Virus record (IMG/VR): IMGVR_UViG_3300033146_000946
Coordinates: 83,062-147,061 of that record
DNA from: a virus
Reading direction: 5' to 3' (one strand)
DNA: 64,000 nt
Part shown: one piece after another, positions 49,499 through 58,521 of the stretch
Numbering within the stretch: position 1 is the stretch's first letter
How the letters are laid out: every line of letters begins with the position of its first letter
Program-made: the position numbers and the translations under genes
The notes under the pieces: generated by a model
Told to the model about the DNA's origin: nothing
Databases searched by the model: none
Seen by the model: the letters and a program-made list of their open reading frames with translations, nothing else

Positions 49499-49919
49499 AA
49501 TCGGAATCCACACTTCTCATATTTAAAGGAATATCACTAATATCTAATTCATCAGATTTGATTTTTTCTAAAAGATCTTCAAGCATTTCAACTGTTTTAT
49601 CTTTAATTTCATCAGTATCTAATTGATCTACTTCTGTAACTACATGTAATTTAATTTTATTTTTATGTTCATAAGTCATTAAAATTTTATTAATAACCCA
49701 TCCCATCATAAATGCAGTTCCACGATAATGATCTCCAAGAATAGCAGCACCAAAATCAATTATTTTTTCAAGTTTTTCTTTTTGATTATCAATGGTATCT
49801 TTAAAAATATTTCGAAGAGTATCCATATCAAATTCTTCACCATCATCATCTTTAATTATGATATTAACATATTCTAAATTATTATCATCATTTTTTCTAT
49901 AAAATCCTGTATCAGACAT
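49491..49919 (-). CDS. unknown acidic protein
   Basis: 142 residues, acidic, mostly helical, with a hydrophobic middle (HYRGTAFMMGWVINKILM). Overlaps the radical-SAM-like gene by 8 nt. No family recognised. Confidence 0.55.
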   Translation of the reverse strand: MSDTGFYRKNDDNNLEYVNIIIKDDDGEEFDMDTLRNIFKDTIDNQKEKLEKIIDFGAAILGDHYRGTAFMMGWVINKILMTYEHKNKIKLHVVTEVDQLDTDEIKDKTVEMLEDLLEKIKSDELDISDIPLNMRSVDSDYD

Positions 49920-49928
49920 TTCGTCTCC

Positions 49929-50393
49929 TTAAAAATATTTTGTTCTAGTTTTAATTTCAATATTAATATTTGGTTTTTCATTTTCATTTTCAATAAATTC
50001 AAGTGGATTAGGAATACCACAAGAATCAATATCTAATTCTTTTCTTAACTTAATCAAATAATTAATATTTTGTTTTACAATACTTAATGTATTAGAAGGT
50101 TCTAATGTAAATATATTATTTACAATAGCAGTTTCAATTGAAGTATGATTATTTAATAGTAATTTAAAACTTGTAGTTTTATCTGATACTTCTATATAAA
50201 CATCAAATTTTTTACCTTTAAATTCATCTTTAACATAATCACTAATAACACTTTTTAATTTATTATTAATAGTATCTGTGTCAATTGAAGTTTTTTTTCT
50301 TTGTTCAATAATCTTTTTTCTTTTAACATTAAAGGACTTAATCGTATCAATTAAGTCCTGTGTTTTATTAAGACGAACATTTATATTACCCAT
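49929..50393 (-). CDS. unknown protein
   Basis: 154 residues with a basic N-terminal helix (VKRKKIIEQRKKTS) and alternating strands after residue 60. It sits between the SSB and the acidic protein. Could bind DNA or SSB, unproven. Confidence 0.5.
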   Translation of the reverse strand: MGNINVRLNKTQDLIDTIKSFNVKRKKIIEQRKKTSIDTDTINNKLKSVISDYVKDEFKGKKFDVYIEVSDKTTSFKLLLNNHTSIETAIVNNIFTLEPSNTLSIVKQNINYLIKLRKELDIDSCGIPNPLEFIENENEKPNINIEIKTRTKYF

Positions 50394-50407
50394 TTTTAGT
50401 TTCCTTT

Positions 50408-50842
50408 CTAAAATGGTAGATCTGAAGCTGATAAATTATTAGTTGATTGAGATTGTTCTGGTTCCTGTTGTCTAACAGAATCTATACCTTTTGATATAGG
50501 TGTTATTCCAGATACAATAATATTTGTATAATATTTATCTGTTTTTTTATCTTTAGTTCTGGATTCATATCCTTCAATTTCAACTATTGTTCCAAGTTGT
50601 ATAGTATTTTTTAAATCATCAACTGCTTGTTGTGTTTTTGCAAATACTGTACATCTTTCAAATAATCTCATTTTAGATTCAGCTGAATCTTTAACTTTTG
50701 TTTCAACATTAAATGATATAATGTATGAACTAAAATCAGAATCAGATTTAGGTGGAATAACTCGTAAAATTTCATCTGAATCATTACTGTTATATTTATA
50801 AAATGGTATAACAGTAGCATTAGTAAGTGTTACTTTTTTCAT
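50408..50842 (-). CDS. ssb: single-stranded DNA-binding protein
   Basis: 144 residues with an OB-fold core (VTLTNATVIPFYKYN, SSYIISFNVETKVK, ERCTVFAKTQQAVDDLK, GTIVEIEGYESRTKDKKTDKYYTNIIVSGI), a flexible Gln/Ser linker and the acidic tip SASDLPF. The C-terminal D-x-P-F-type tip is how bacterial-type SSBs recruit partners. It protects ssDNA at the fork. Overlaps the Clp-like gene by 1 nt. Confidence 0.8.
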   Translation of the reverse strand: MKKVTLTNATVIPFYKYNSNDSDEILRVIPPKSDSDFSSYIISFNVETKVKDSAESKMRLFERCTVFAKTQQAVDDLKNTIQLGTIVEIEGYESRTKDKKTDKYYTNIIVSGITPISKGIDSVRQQEPEQSQSTNNLSASDLPF

Positions 50843-52812
50843 TAACTTTCCTCTTTCTTTGTTTGATTGAAAATCATTTTAGGTACAATTGATGTTAAAT
50901 TAGTTATAACATCTGATCCATTTTTACTATTTTTTAATACTTCGCTTTTTAATTCTTTTTTATCAATATTAACATCTGAATATACATTTAATACATTATC
51001 AATATTTTTATTAAAGATTTCTTCTAAATCTTTTTTAGATAAATCATTAAATTTAATAATAGAATCAACTGAATTTAAAATAGTTTTATTTATTACTTGT
51101 TCTAAATTAGAAGTTGATGTAGAATCAGAACCAAAACCAAAACCCATAGCTTTAGTATTAATTGCTTTATTTTCATTTTCTTCTAATGATACAGAAAAAA
51201 TAATAATTGTATTATTTAAACTAACTTCTCTTTCAGCACTATCAATCATTTTACCATTTTTAATACTAGTAAGAAGATATTCAGATATAGATTGGTGACA
51301 TTTATTAATATGTCTCAAGTATAAAATACTTTGTGGATTATTTCTTAAATCTTTAATAAGTTTACCAGACTTTTGATAACCAACATATCCTGGAGGTGCA
51401 CCTTTAAGTTCTGTTAATTGGAACTCTTGAGTATATTGAGCTAAATCATATTCAATAATATTATCTTGTGTACCATAAAGACTTTCTGATAATAATTGAA
51501 CAGATTTAGTTTTACCTACTCCATGACTACCAACTAATAATAAAATACTAATTGGTCTTGTTCTTACAGAATTGATATGTTGCATTATATTACTAACATT
51601 TGCTAATTCTGTTACTGGATCATTTTGATTAACAATTTCTTCGTTCATTTTATCAACAATAGCTTTATAATTCAAACTATTTTTAATATAATTATAATCA
51701 ATATTTCCGATATCAGATATAGCTAAATCAATATGTCTTTTAGTTAAAGTTCTTTTACCTGAAACAGTTTTAGTAGTTTTAATAATATTAATATCTTTAT
51801 CAATATGTAAAAAATCTTTATTACTACTATCATCATATTCATCATGAATATCTTTAATATTCATAATAGAACAAGACTTATCAAGTATATCAAATGACTT
51901 ATCTGGATTCTTTCTATGTCCAAGAAATCTAGATCCATTTTCAACAAGATATTCACATATTTCTTTATTAATAGAACAATTATGATAATCTTCAAAAACA
52001 CTTTTAGTATTATATACCATTTTAATTGTTTCATCAATAGATGGTTCATTAATATTAACTAATGTAAATCTACGTTCTATTGCTTTATCTTCAGTTATAA
52101 TATTATGATATTCATCTACAGTAGTAGCACCAATAAATCTAATTGTACCTGTAAGATATGGTTTAAGAATATCATTAAATTTTTCATTAAGAAGTTGATG
52201 TACTTCGTCAATAAAAAGAATATGTTTTGGATCTTCAGAAGCTTTTTCAAGAATATCTACAATTTTACTAATTGGATCTTCTTTATAATGAGTGAAGAGA
52301 TATGGAATATCTAAATGATGTAGTTTAGCATTTTTAAGTGGAAATGGAACTGTTCCATTTATTAATCTAGTATTAATTTCATTAACAATAGCTGTTTTAC
52401 CAGTACCTGCTTCACCAACTATAATAACACCACGTTTATTTTTTCTAGCTAATGTTATTAGAATTTGTTCAACTTCTTTATCTCGACCAGTTATAATATT
52501 ACCACTATTATAACTTAATTTTTTACAAGCATTAAATTCTTTATAATTTCTTGTAATAGGTGAAAATGAAACTATATTAGTAGTATTCTTTTTAGATATA
52601 TCTTTAAGAATTGTAATAAGATCATCAGTTTTTTTATAAATTCCATCAGGTATTTGAGATATTAATTTCTCATAATTTTTGATATTATATTTTTTTGGTG
52701 TTTTACTTTTTCTTTTAAGTAATTCATAATTTTCTTCTGATGAAAAAATATCATCAGTTTTGTTAGCCAATTTTTTTAATTGGTTTTTAATACTATTAGA
52801 AAGTATCAACAT
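50842..52812 (-). CDS. ClpA/ClpB-like double AAA+ ATPase
   Basis: 656 residues. First module: GRDKEVEQIL, Walker A GEAGTGKT near 135, Walker B LFIDEVHQLL near 195 and arginine finger ERRF. Second module: Walker A GSHGVGKTKS near 428 and the GAPPGYVGYQKSGKL loop near 465, MGFGFGS at the end. The second Walker B, LYLRHINKCH, lacks the Asp-Glu. It may unfold host or phage proteins, or have become an adaptor or decoy. Confidence 0.82.
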   Translation of the reverse strand: MLILSNSIKNQLKKLANKTDDIFSSEENYELLKRKSKTPKKYNIKNYEKLISQIPDGIYKKTDDLITILKDISKKNTTNIVSFSPITRNYKEFNACKKLSYNSGNIITGRDKEVEQILITLARKNKRGVIIVGEAGTGKTAIVNEINTRLINGTVPFPLKNAKLHHLDIPYLFTHYKEDPISKIVDILEKASEDPKHILFIDEVHQLLNEKFNDILKPYLTGTIRFIGATTVDEYHNIITEDKAIERRFTLVNINEPSIDETIKMVYNTKSVFEDYHNCSINKEICEYLVENGSRFLGHRKNPDKSFDILDKSCSIMNIKDIHDEYDDSSNKDFLHIDKDINIIKTTKTVSGKRTLTKRHIDLAISDIGNIDYNYIKNSLNYKAIVDKMNEEIVNQNDPVTELANVSNIMQHINSVRTRPISILLLVGSHGVGKTKSVQLLSESLYGTQDNIIEYDLAQYTQEFQLTELKGAPPGYVGYQKSGKLIKDLRNNPQSILYLRHINKCHQSISEYLLTSIKNGKMIDSAEREVSLNNTIIIFSVSLEENENKAINTKAMGFGFGSDSTSTSNLEQVINKTILNSVDSIIKFNDLSKKDLEEIFNKNIDNVLNVYSDVNIDKKELKSEVLKNSKNGSDVITNLTSIVPKMIFNQTKKEES

Positions 52813-52814
52813 AA

Positions 52815-53204
52815 TTAAATCCTTGCGATTGAGTTATACCAATGAATAAAAGATGTATTATTAACATTTAAATTACATCCAGGTTGAAGATCAGTAACCA
52901 TATCATAAATTTTTGGATATTCTTTAATAGTATTACTAATACATAAAATTCGTTTACACATAAAAGATGCTAATGCTATTTCAGCTATACTTAATTCATT
53001 AATTTCATGTATTACTAAAATTTCAACATTAGGATCCATTATTAATCCAGTTATATATCTTATATTCCATTTATCTTTATCTCTAATTATAAAAGATACA
53101 TTACCTAATTCCTTGGTTATATCTTGTATAATATAATCATCTGCTTTATCAGTATAAATATACACTTTATTTGAAGATGTATCATCTAATGATTCTAAAT
53201 TCAT
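52815..53204 (-). CDS. unknown alpha/beta protein, possibly deoxyribosyltransferase-like
   Basis: 129 residues from ATG 53204 (AAAGGT upstream); an extension to 53249 lies inside the previous gene. VYIYTDKADDYIIQDITKEL and ILVIHEINELSIAEIALASF resemble the nucleoside 2-deoxyribosyltransferase fold, in which Glu is the nucleophile. The call is weak. Confidence 0.4.
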   Translation of the reverse strand: MNLESLDDTSSNKVYIYTDKADDYIIQDITKELGNVSFIIRDKDKWNIRYITGLIMDPNVEILVIHEINELSIAEIALASFMCKRILCISNTIKEYPKIYDMVTDLQPGCNLNVNNTSFIHWYNSIARI

Positions 53205-53205
53205 A

Positions 53206-53622
53206 TTAAAACCTTTTAATTTTATTTCGTTTAAACAATATTTTAGCAATATCTGAAATATTATTAAAATTTTTTATTTCTAATTTTTGTCTTTTTAGTG
53301 GAAAATAAATAGTTATTTTAAAATTTGAAGTATCAATAAATGCCATATATAATTTATCAAATATCATATCACTATTTAATAGTTTTGCTATTTGTAAATT
53401 AATTTTAGCTTTATTAATTAGATTTGATTGAATAAATTTAGTATTATTACTATAAGTAGTATTTAAGTAATAAAAACGATTATAATATTTTTCAATAATA
53501 CCGTAATTTATTAATTTATAAATTTCTTTTTTTGCTTTGTAATAACTAATTTTATTTTTATTAGCAAATTCTTTTATTGTTATGAAGTCACCCTTATTCT
53601 TCAAAATGTGTTTCATAATCAT
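53206..53622 (-). CDS. winged-helix-like protein
   Basis: 138 residues; the start at 53622 overlaps the upstream gene by 29 nt. The N-terminal 60 residues (ITIKEFANKNKISYYKAKKEI, LINYGIIEKYYNRFYYL) look like a winged helix with recognition helix and wing. The basic C-terminus could bind nucleic acid. A transcriptional regulator is plausible. Confidence 0.5.
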   Translation of the reverse strand: MIMKHILKNKGDFITIKEFANKNKISYYKAKKEIYKLINYGIIEKYYNRFYYLNTTYSNNTKFIQSNLINKAKINLQIAKLLNSDMIFDKLYMAFIDTSNFKITIYFPLKRQKLEIKNFNNISDIAKILFKRNKIKRF

Positions 53623-53758
53623 TCCATTCTTCTAAAGTATTTTGATATATACCTGATTGTACTAAAAGTTCATCTTTGTGAAAACCACATAATTCACAAT
53701 AATTTTCTTTATCAAATTTATGAGTATGTGTATTTAACCATTGCACATAATCACTCAT
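53594..53758 (-). CDS. 54-residue protein with CxxC
   Basis: ATG at 53758 after GAAGGTAATATT. 54 residues opening MSDYVQWLNTHTHKF, with CELCG in the middle and an acidic end (NDYETHFEE). It fits the gap between two genes with short overlaps, so it is likely translated. Function unknown. Confidence 0.55.
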   Translation of the reverse strand: MSDYVQWLNTHTHKFDKENYCELCGFHKDELLVQSGIYQNTLEEWNDYETHFEE

Positions 53759-53762
53759 AATA

Positions 53763-54035
53763 TTACCTTCTTAAATTAATTCGTTTTTGTTTAGTTTTGA
53801 TTATTGTAACTAATTCATTTATATCATGTTCACCTGAAAATAATGAATCGAATGCTTCAGCATGTTTTTCACATACTGGAATACTATTATAAATAAAACA
53901 ATCTTTATTATTAGATATAATAGTTCTTGTTACATCTATTGAACCAAAATTAAATTGTGCCTTTTCTTCACAGAAAAAGCACGTATGTTTTATAGATGGA
54001 ATATCACCTTCAGTAATATCTATTATAGATTCCAT
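53763..54035 (-). CDS. small zinc-finger protein ending in RINLRR
   Basis: 90 residues. CFFCEEKAQ near 19 and SIPVCEKHAEAF near 52 suggest a treble-clef zinc site of the ClpX-type. The last residues are KRINLRR, echoing the shared MNLR start of other genes but at the C-terminus. Function unknown. Confidence 0.6.
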   Translation of the reverse strand: MESIIDITEGDIPSIKHTCFFCEEKAQFNFGSIDVTRTIISNNKDCFIYNSIPVCEKHAEAFDSLFSGEHDINELVTIIKTKQKRINLRR

Positions 54036-54236
54036 TTAAATTTCTCCATGTATTTTAATCCAATTTTCTCTAAATTCTGCTGCATATTGAGTTATCCACA
54101 TTGTACTTATTTCTTCTAATGTATAAAGTTCTAATGGATCTTTATGAAGTATTTCACCTAGATACCATTTAAATTTATATATCTCTTCAATTTCATCATT
54201 AAGAAATTCTTTAAATTTAATAGTATTATGTATCAT
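54036..54236 (-). CDS. small unknown protein
   Basis: 66 residues, helical with many aromatic residues (FKWYLGEILHKDPLELY). Its stop directly abuts the next start. No family recognised. Confidence 0.5.
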   Translation of the reverse strand: MIHNTIKFKEFLNDEIEEIYKFKWYLGEILHKDPLELYTLEEISTMWITQYAAEFRENWIKIHGEI

Positions 54237-54252
54237 AAAAGACCCACTAAAA

Positions 54253-54618
54253 TTAATCCATTAATTCTTTTAATTTAGTACTATTAATAACTTTTTTAGC
54301 ATTATCAGAAAATTTTCTTGTTAGAAACCAGTTTTCCATTCTATAACTATAATCTAAAATAGATTCTAATCTACTTTTATTAATAGTACCAATAAATCGT
54401 TTTAATGCATATTTACCTTTTGCATTAAGTTTATATTTATTAATAACCTTATTATATAGTTTAGTAATTTCTACACTTTTTTCTTTTTGTTTTTCAACAT
54501 TAAGTTCATGTCGAAGTTGTTTTGCTTCTTTATTCTTTTGTCTATGATGTTCAGAAGCATAACGTTTATATTTTGCTTGATATCCTGCACGTCCACGACG
54601 TTTACGTTTGTTAGGCAT
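54253..54618 (-). CDS. highly basic protein
   Basis: 121 residues. The N-terminal 45 residues are extremely basic (KRKRRGRAGYQAKYKRY, RQKNKEAKQLRHEL), then a helical domain (YALKRFIGTINKSRLESIL). Nucleic-acid binding or nucleoid interaction is likely. The gene has a good GGT/AGGT ribosome-binding region. Confidence 0.6.
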   Translation of the reverse strand: MPNKRKRRGRAGYQAKYKRYASEHHRQKNKEAKQLRHELNVEKQKEKSVEITKLYNKVINKYKLNAKGKYALKRFIGTINKSRLESILDYSYRMENWFLTRKFSDNAKKVINSTKLKELMD

Positions 54619-54634
54619 AACCTACCTCTTTCTA

Positions 54635-54988
54635 TTAAATTTTACCATAAAAAATTGTTTCTACATCACTACTATCAATTCTTGTAACTTGAACTGATCT
54701 TTTATCTTTTCCACCAGATGTATAATCATTTTGAAGTGAATATAAATCTTGAGCAGTTTTTTTAATTTCATTTACATTAGTACCAGTAATCATAATTTCA
54801 ACTTTTTTCATAAATACTCGTTTAGGAGTTCTAGCTTTTCTTCCATTATTTTTTGTGATTCTATGATTTTTTCTTCCTAATGTTGGTTTTAATTTAGATT
54901 TTTGTTTTTTCATTTTAACTACTTTAATATTACTTTTAGTTTTACCTTCTGTAATTTCTAAATACTTTTTACTTTTTCTTGCTTCCAT
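54635..54988 (-). CDS. basic protein, unknown
   Basis: 117 residues. The N-terminal 60 residues are Lys/Arg-rich (KKQKSKLKPTLGRKNHRI), then an alpha/beta C-terminal half (KKVEIMITGTNVNEIKKTAQDLY) that resembles small regulatory domains. It forms a pair with the neighbouring basic protein. Confidence 0.55.
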   Translation of the reverse strand: MEARKSKKYLEITEGKTKSNIKVVKMKKQKSKLKPTLGRKNHRITKNNGRKARTPKRVFMKKVEIMITGTNVNEIKKTAQDLYSLQNDYTSGGKDKRSVQVTRIDSSDVETIFYGKI

Positions 54989-54990
54989 AA

Positions 54991-55698
54991 TTATTTTCCT
55001 ATTAAAAGTTCATTGAAAAATGGTAATTGTTCTAATTCTTCACACATCATATGCCAAAAATGTAATCTATGTGTTTTTCTTAAAAGATATAATCCTCTTA
55101 ATGATTGATAACTAAAAGCTTTAATTCTTCTTTGTAACCAACCTTCAGGTAATGCTGATTTAAGAACATCAATTGGAATATCTTTTACTTCTGTTCCATA
55201 TTTATTCACTAATATTTGTAATGTTAATTTAAAATTATCAATTACAACTTGTTCAGTAAATTTATCAAACATAGATGCATTAATTTCATCTATATTATTA
55301 ATTTCTTTTCTTAATGTATACATTGTTGAAGTTGAACTTGTTGGACTCACACCAACTACATATGTATCTAATTCAGACCATATTTTTCTTGGAGCTGTAA
55401 TATCTAACCAAACTATAATACCTCTTTGAAATTTACCATGTACATTTCCTTGAAATATTTCATCATCTTCATTATCTGACCAATGAACTTTTTCTTTTTT
55501 ATTTAAAAGATGTTTAGCAAGTTTAGCATCATTTGGTCCTAACTTAAAAGTTGTTTTAGTTATTAATTCTAATGTTTCTTTATTAAAATCGTATTCAAAA
55601 TTAATATTAGAATCATTATCTGTTTGAGTTGGTAAACGCATACCAGTAATTGCTGGATTAAAACCTTCTATTCCAACTATTTTAATTTGTTCTTTCAT
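54991..55698 (-). CDS. ThyX-like conserved phage protein
   Basis: 235 residues. KFQRGIIVWLDITAPRKIWSELDTYVVGVSPTSSTSTMYTL and later LPEGWLQRRIKAFSYQSLRGLYLLRKTHRLHFWHMMCE follow a phage protein family that looks related to flavin-dependent thymidylate synthase (ThyX). The central W.E.DTY.VG.S.SSTM segment and the terminal R-x-x-H-x-x-W are shared. Whether it binds FAD or dUMP cannot be told. Confidence 0.45.
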   Translation of the reverse strand: MKEQIKIVGIEGFNPAITGMRLPTQTDNDSNINFEYDFNKETLELITKTTFKLGPNDAKLAKHLLNKKEKVHWSDNEDDEIFQGNVHGKFQRGIIVWLDITAPRKIWSELDTYVVGVSPTSSTSTMYTLRKEINNIDEINASMFDKFTEQVVIDNFKLTLQILVNKYGTEVKDIPIDVLKSALPEGWLQRRIKAFSYQSLRGLYLLRKTHRLHFWHMMCEELEQLPFFNELLIGK

Positions 55699-56343
55699 TT
55701 AAATTTCTCCATATAATCCAACAACTTGACTAATTGTATATCTATTTCTTCTATTACTTAACAATATTTGAATATTTGTCAAATTATTATTATAATTAGT
55801 ATTTAATTTAGACATTATATCATCATTTAATAATAATGGTACTATTTGCCAATTTTGATCTTCAAATTTAATTTTAAATTCTAATTCAGGATTTTTAAAA
55901 TATTCAATTAAATTAGGTAATGATATTGGCATAAATATATAATCATTATATAAATCACTTTTAAAATAAATATAAAAATATTTATTATTTCTTGTATATT
56001 TAGTAAATTTAGTATTCCAAAAATGTGATAATTCATGATAACTTAATTGTGTAAGATCATCTAAATTATCTAAAATAAATTTATATGGATTATATCTTAA
56101 TAATAATTCATTATCATTAAAAAGTATTTTCAAATGATTAACATGATATCTATTTTCTGGTGTAACAGATACTTCATTTATTTTATGTTGTAATTCACCA
56201 ATAGTATAATTTAATGATAACTCTGTTATTTTAAATTCTTTTTTTGATAATTTTACAATAGATTCATATGATTGTCCACAATATTCACAACCATAACCTG
56301 GTGAATATTTATGTAATACTTTACAATTTGTACAAAAATACAT
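55699..56343 (-). CDS. zinc-ribbon protein, unknown
   Basis: 214 residues. An N-terminal zinc ribbon (MYFCTNCKVLHKYSPGYGCEYCGQ) is followed by a large alpha/beta region with no known motif. It may bind nucleic acid or act as an adaptor. Adjacent to the ThyX-like gene with abutting coordinates. Confidence 0.55.
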   Translation of the reverse strand: MYFCTNCKVLHKYSPGYGCEYCGQSYESIVKLSKKEFKITELSLNYTIGELQHKINEVSVTPENRYHVNHLKILFNDNELLLRYNPYKFILDNLDDLTQLSYHELSHFWNTKFTKYTRNNKYFYIYFKSDLYNDYIFMPISLPNLIEYFKNPELEFKIKFEDQNWQIVPLLLNDDIMSKLNTNYNNNLTNIQILLSNRRNRYTISQVVGLYGEI

Positions 56344-56351
56344 TTTATCTC

Positions 56352-56576
56352 CTAATCGAAATATTTATTAATATCTATTGGTTCTTGTTCTTGTTGTATA
56401 TTATTAGATGTAGCATTTATTGTTGTATAATAATTATATAATTTAATTATATCATCACCTTTTATATGATATATAATGCCATCTTTATCTTGAAAGGCAA
56501 TTTGTCCTATTTCTCTTATAGAAGGAGCTATATTTTGTATATCTGATATACTAATTTCTGCTGAAATAATTTTCAT
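56352..56576 (-). CDS. small unknown protein
   Basis: 74 residues with early strands (SAEISISDIQNIAPSI), a KGDDIIKLY segment and an acidic end. Between the zinc protein and the phosphoesterase. No family recognised. Confidence 0.5.
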   Translation of the reverse strand: MKIISAEISISDIQNIAPSIREIGQIAFQDKDGIIYHIKGDDIIKLYNYYTTINATSNNIQQEQEPIDINKYFD

Positions 56577-56578
56577 TT

Positions 56579-57268
56579 TTATTCTCCTAATAAAACTATA
56601 TCATGATATAATGCATGATAATTTTTATAATCTTTATCTTTATGCCAATGACCAAAATAAAATTTTTTAAAAGTTATTCGTTTTTCAAGTTCTTTAAAAT
56701 ATAAAGCTACTGGATCTTCTATTAACCATCTAGGTTTAAACATTTGTTCAATTGCAGTTTGTGATGTTGTATGACCTAATACATAATCAACTTTATTTCC
56801 TATATTTATTAAATTATCTAAGCCATATTCATATTCTTCTTTTGATGGTAATTCTGCTTCCCACCAAGATTTATCTAAAATTCTAACTGAACGATCAATT
56901 GAAAATGCTCCACCCATAACAAAAAAAGTATTATTATTTATAATATATACTTCTCCACGTTTTAAATGAAATATTGAATCAGATACTTTACCAACTCTAC
57001 CATTAAATTTTTTTTCAATTGGTAGACTATATAACCTATCATGATTTTCATGATTACCATCTAAAAATAAAGTTGTCCATGGTTTTCTATTTAACCAATC
57101 GATCCAATATTTTTCATTAGCATCTGGTTCATCTTTCCATAATAAACCAAAATCACCTAATATAATTAGATAATCATCTTTAGTTAAAGTTTTACCTTCT
57201 GGCCATCTTGTACTAGCTAATTTAGTTATGGTATCGTGACCATGTATATCACCTGTTAAATATATCAT
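56579..57268 (-). CDS. calcineurin-like metallophosphoesterase (second copy)
   Basis: 229 residues. LTGDIHGHDT at the start, ILGDFGLLW near 37, LDGNHENHDRL near 70, VLGHTTSQ near 165 and FYFGHWHKDKDY near 205, all metal-binding motifs in order. Its layout is like small phosphatases such as ApaH or serine/threonine phosphatase-like phage enzymes. Substrate unknown. Confidence 0.75.
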   Translation of the reverse strand: MIYLTGDIHGHDTITKLASTRWPEGKTLTKDDYLIILGDFGLLWKDEPDANEKYWIDWLNRKPWTTLFLDGNHENHDRLYSLPIEKKFNGRVGKVSDSIFHLKRGEVYIINNNTFFVMGGAFSIDRSVRILDKSWWEAELPSKEEYEYGLDNLINIGNKVDYVLGHTTSQTAIEQMFKPRWLIEDPVALYFKELEKRITFKKFYFGHWHKDKDYKNYHALYHDIVLLGE

Positions 57269-57310
57269 TGTATTTGTAAAAGTCCTTTAATATAAATATA
57301 TAACTTAAGT

Positions 57311-58519
57311 TTAATAATCTTTAGTTGTTTCATATAAATAATAATATAAAATATCATTATTTATAAAATATTCTTTACATTTTAGTTCTGTTAATTTATT
57401 AAATAACTTATCAGAATATAATTTATCTTCACCATTTGAAATATCCTCATAATCAATCATTAAAGCAATATCTTTTCTTATAGGATTTAAATGATTAGGA
57501 CATCTATAATAAATATTGTTTTTATTATACCAATGATCATATTGTAATGAATGAATAAATTCTACTGGATTTAAATTATTAGTAGTCATTATACCTTTAA
57601 AACCTATAACATCTGCACCTGATTTTATTCCATATAAAATATGTTTTATATAATTTTCAGATACTAAATCATCATCATCAATAAATGTTACATATAATCC
57701 ATTAGCATTATTTAATAAATTAGATCTTTTTTTACCAATAGAAATATCTAAGGTATCATCAATTAGTATTTCTGTTGTTTGTAATAATTGTTTATTTAAT
57801 ACAGATAATAATCTATTTAATTTTGTTTTTCTAACTGGAATTGAACAAATCAATATACTAAGAATTTTTAAATTCAATTTATCTAATATATTTAAATGTT
57901 TTCTAGATAAGTATATTTGTTTATCAAATATTTCTTGAGAAATAATAAATTTATCTATATTATCTATTTTTCTATTATGTGAAGAATGGTGATTATGTTT
58001 AAATATAGGTGATACAAATCGTTTATCTTTTAATAATTTTAATTCTAATAATATATCCCATAATTCATTATCTGAATACGTGTGAGTATAAATTGGATGA
58101 TATATTATTCCATTTAATTTTTTTAAAGTTATAATATCCATAATAGGTAATGTTATAATAGGACCTGAATTAAGACCATCATTATATCTAACACAACCAG
58201 TAAAATCTTTAAAATCTTCTAAAATAATAGTATCCCAGTGTTTAGGTGGAAACATATCATCAGATGCTAAAATAACGATATCTGTATCTGGTAAATTTAA
58301 TGTCAATAAATATTTTGATAATACAGTACATGCATTCGTTACACCTTTTATATTTCCTGTAAGTATACTATTATATTTTGATAATTCTGTTTTATGTTCT
58401 TCTATATTAACACCAGTATAAATTTGTATATTATCGATATTATCTGCTGTATTTAACCATTCATTATAAACTGATTTAAATACATTAGGTCTAATAGTTG
58501 GCCATAAAATATGTATCAT
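57311..58519 (-). CDS. two-domain GT-A glycosyltransferase
   Basis: 402 residues. The N-terminal half has a LWPTIRPNVF start and ILASDDMFPPKHW near 88 (DxD-type). The C-terminal half is GT2-like: LSILICSIPVRKTKLNRLL near 215, YVTFIDDDDLVSENYIKHIL near 285 with the DxD metal site, and KDIALMIDYEDISNGED. It probably transfers sugar from a nucleotide donor. Two similar folds in one chain are unusual. Confidence 0.7.
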   Translation of the reverse strand: MIHILWPTIRPNVFKSVYNEWLNTADNIDNIQIYTGVNIEEHKTELSKYNSILTGNIKGVTNACTVLSKYLLTLNLPDTDIVILASDDMFPPKHWDTIILEDFKDFTGCVRYNDGLNSGPIITLPIMDIITLKKLNGIIYHPIYTHTYSDNELWDILLELKLLKDKRFVSPIFKHNHHSSHNRKIDNIDKFIISQEIFDKQIYLSRKHLNILDKLNLKILSILICSIPVRKTKLNRLLSVLNKQLLQTTEILIDDTLDISIGKKRSNLLNNANGLYVTFIDDDDLVSENYIKHILYGIKSGADVIGFKGIMTTNNLNPVEFIHSLQYDHWYNKNNIYYRCPNHLNPIRKDIALMIDYEDISNGEDKLYSDKLFNKLTELKCKEYFINNDILYYYLYETTKDY

Positions 58520-58521
58520 AC

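Noticed and set aside
50867-51298. Plus-strand 143-codon ORF inside the ClpA-like gene
   Set aside because: Antisense to a gene with clear AAA+ motifs; low-complexity hydrophobic product typical of AT-rich antisense frames.
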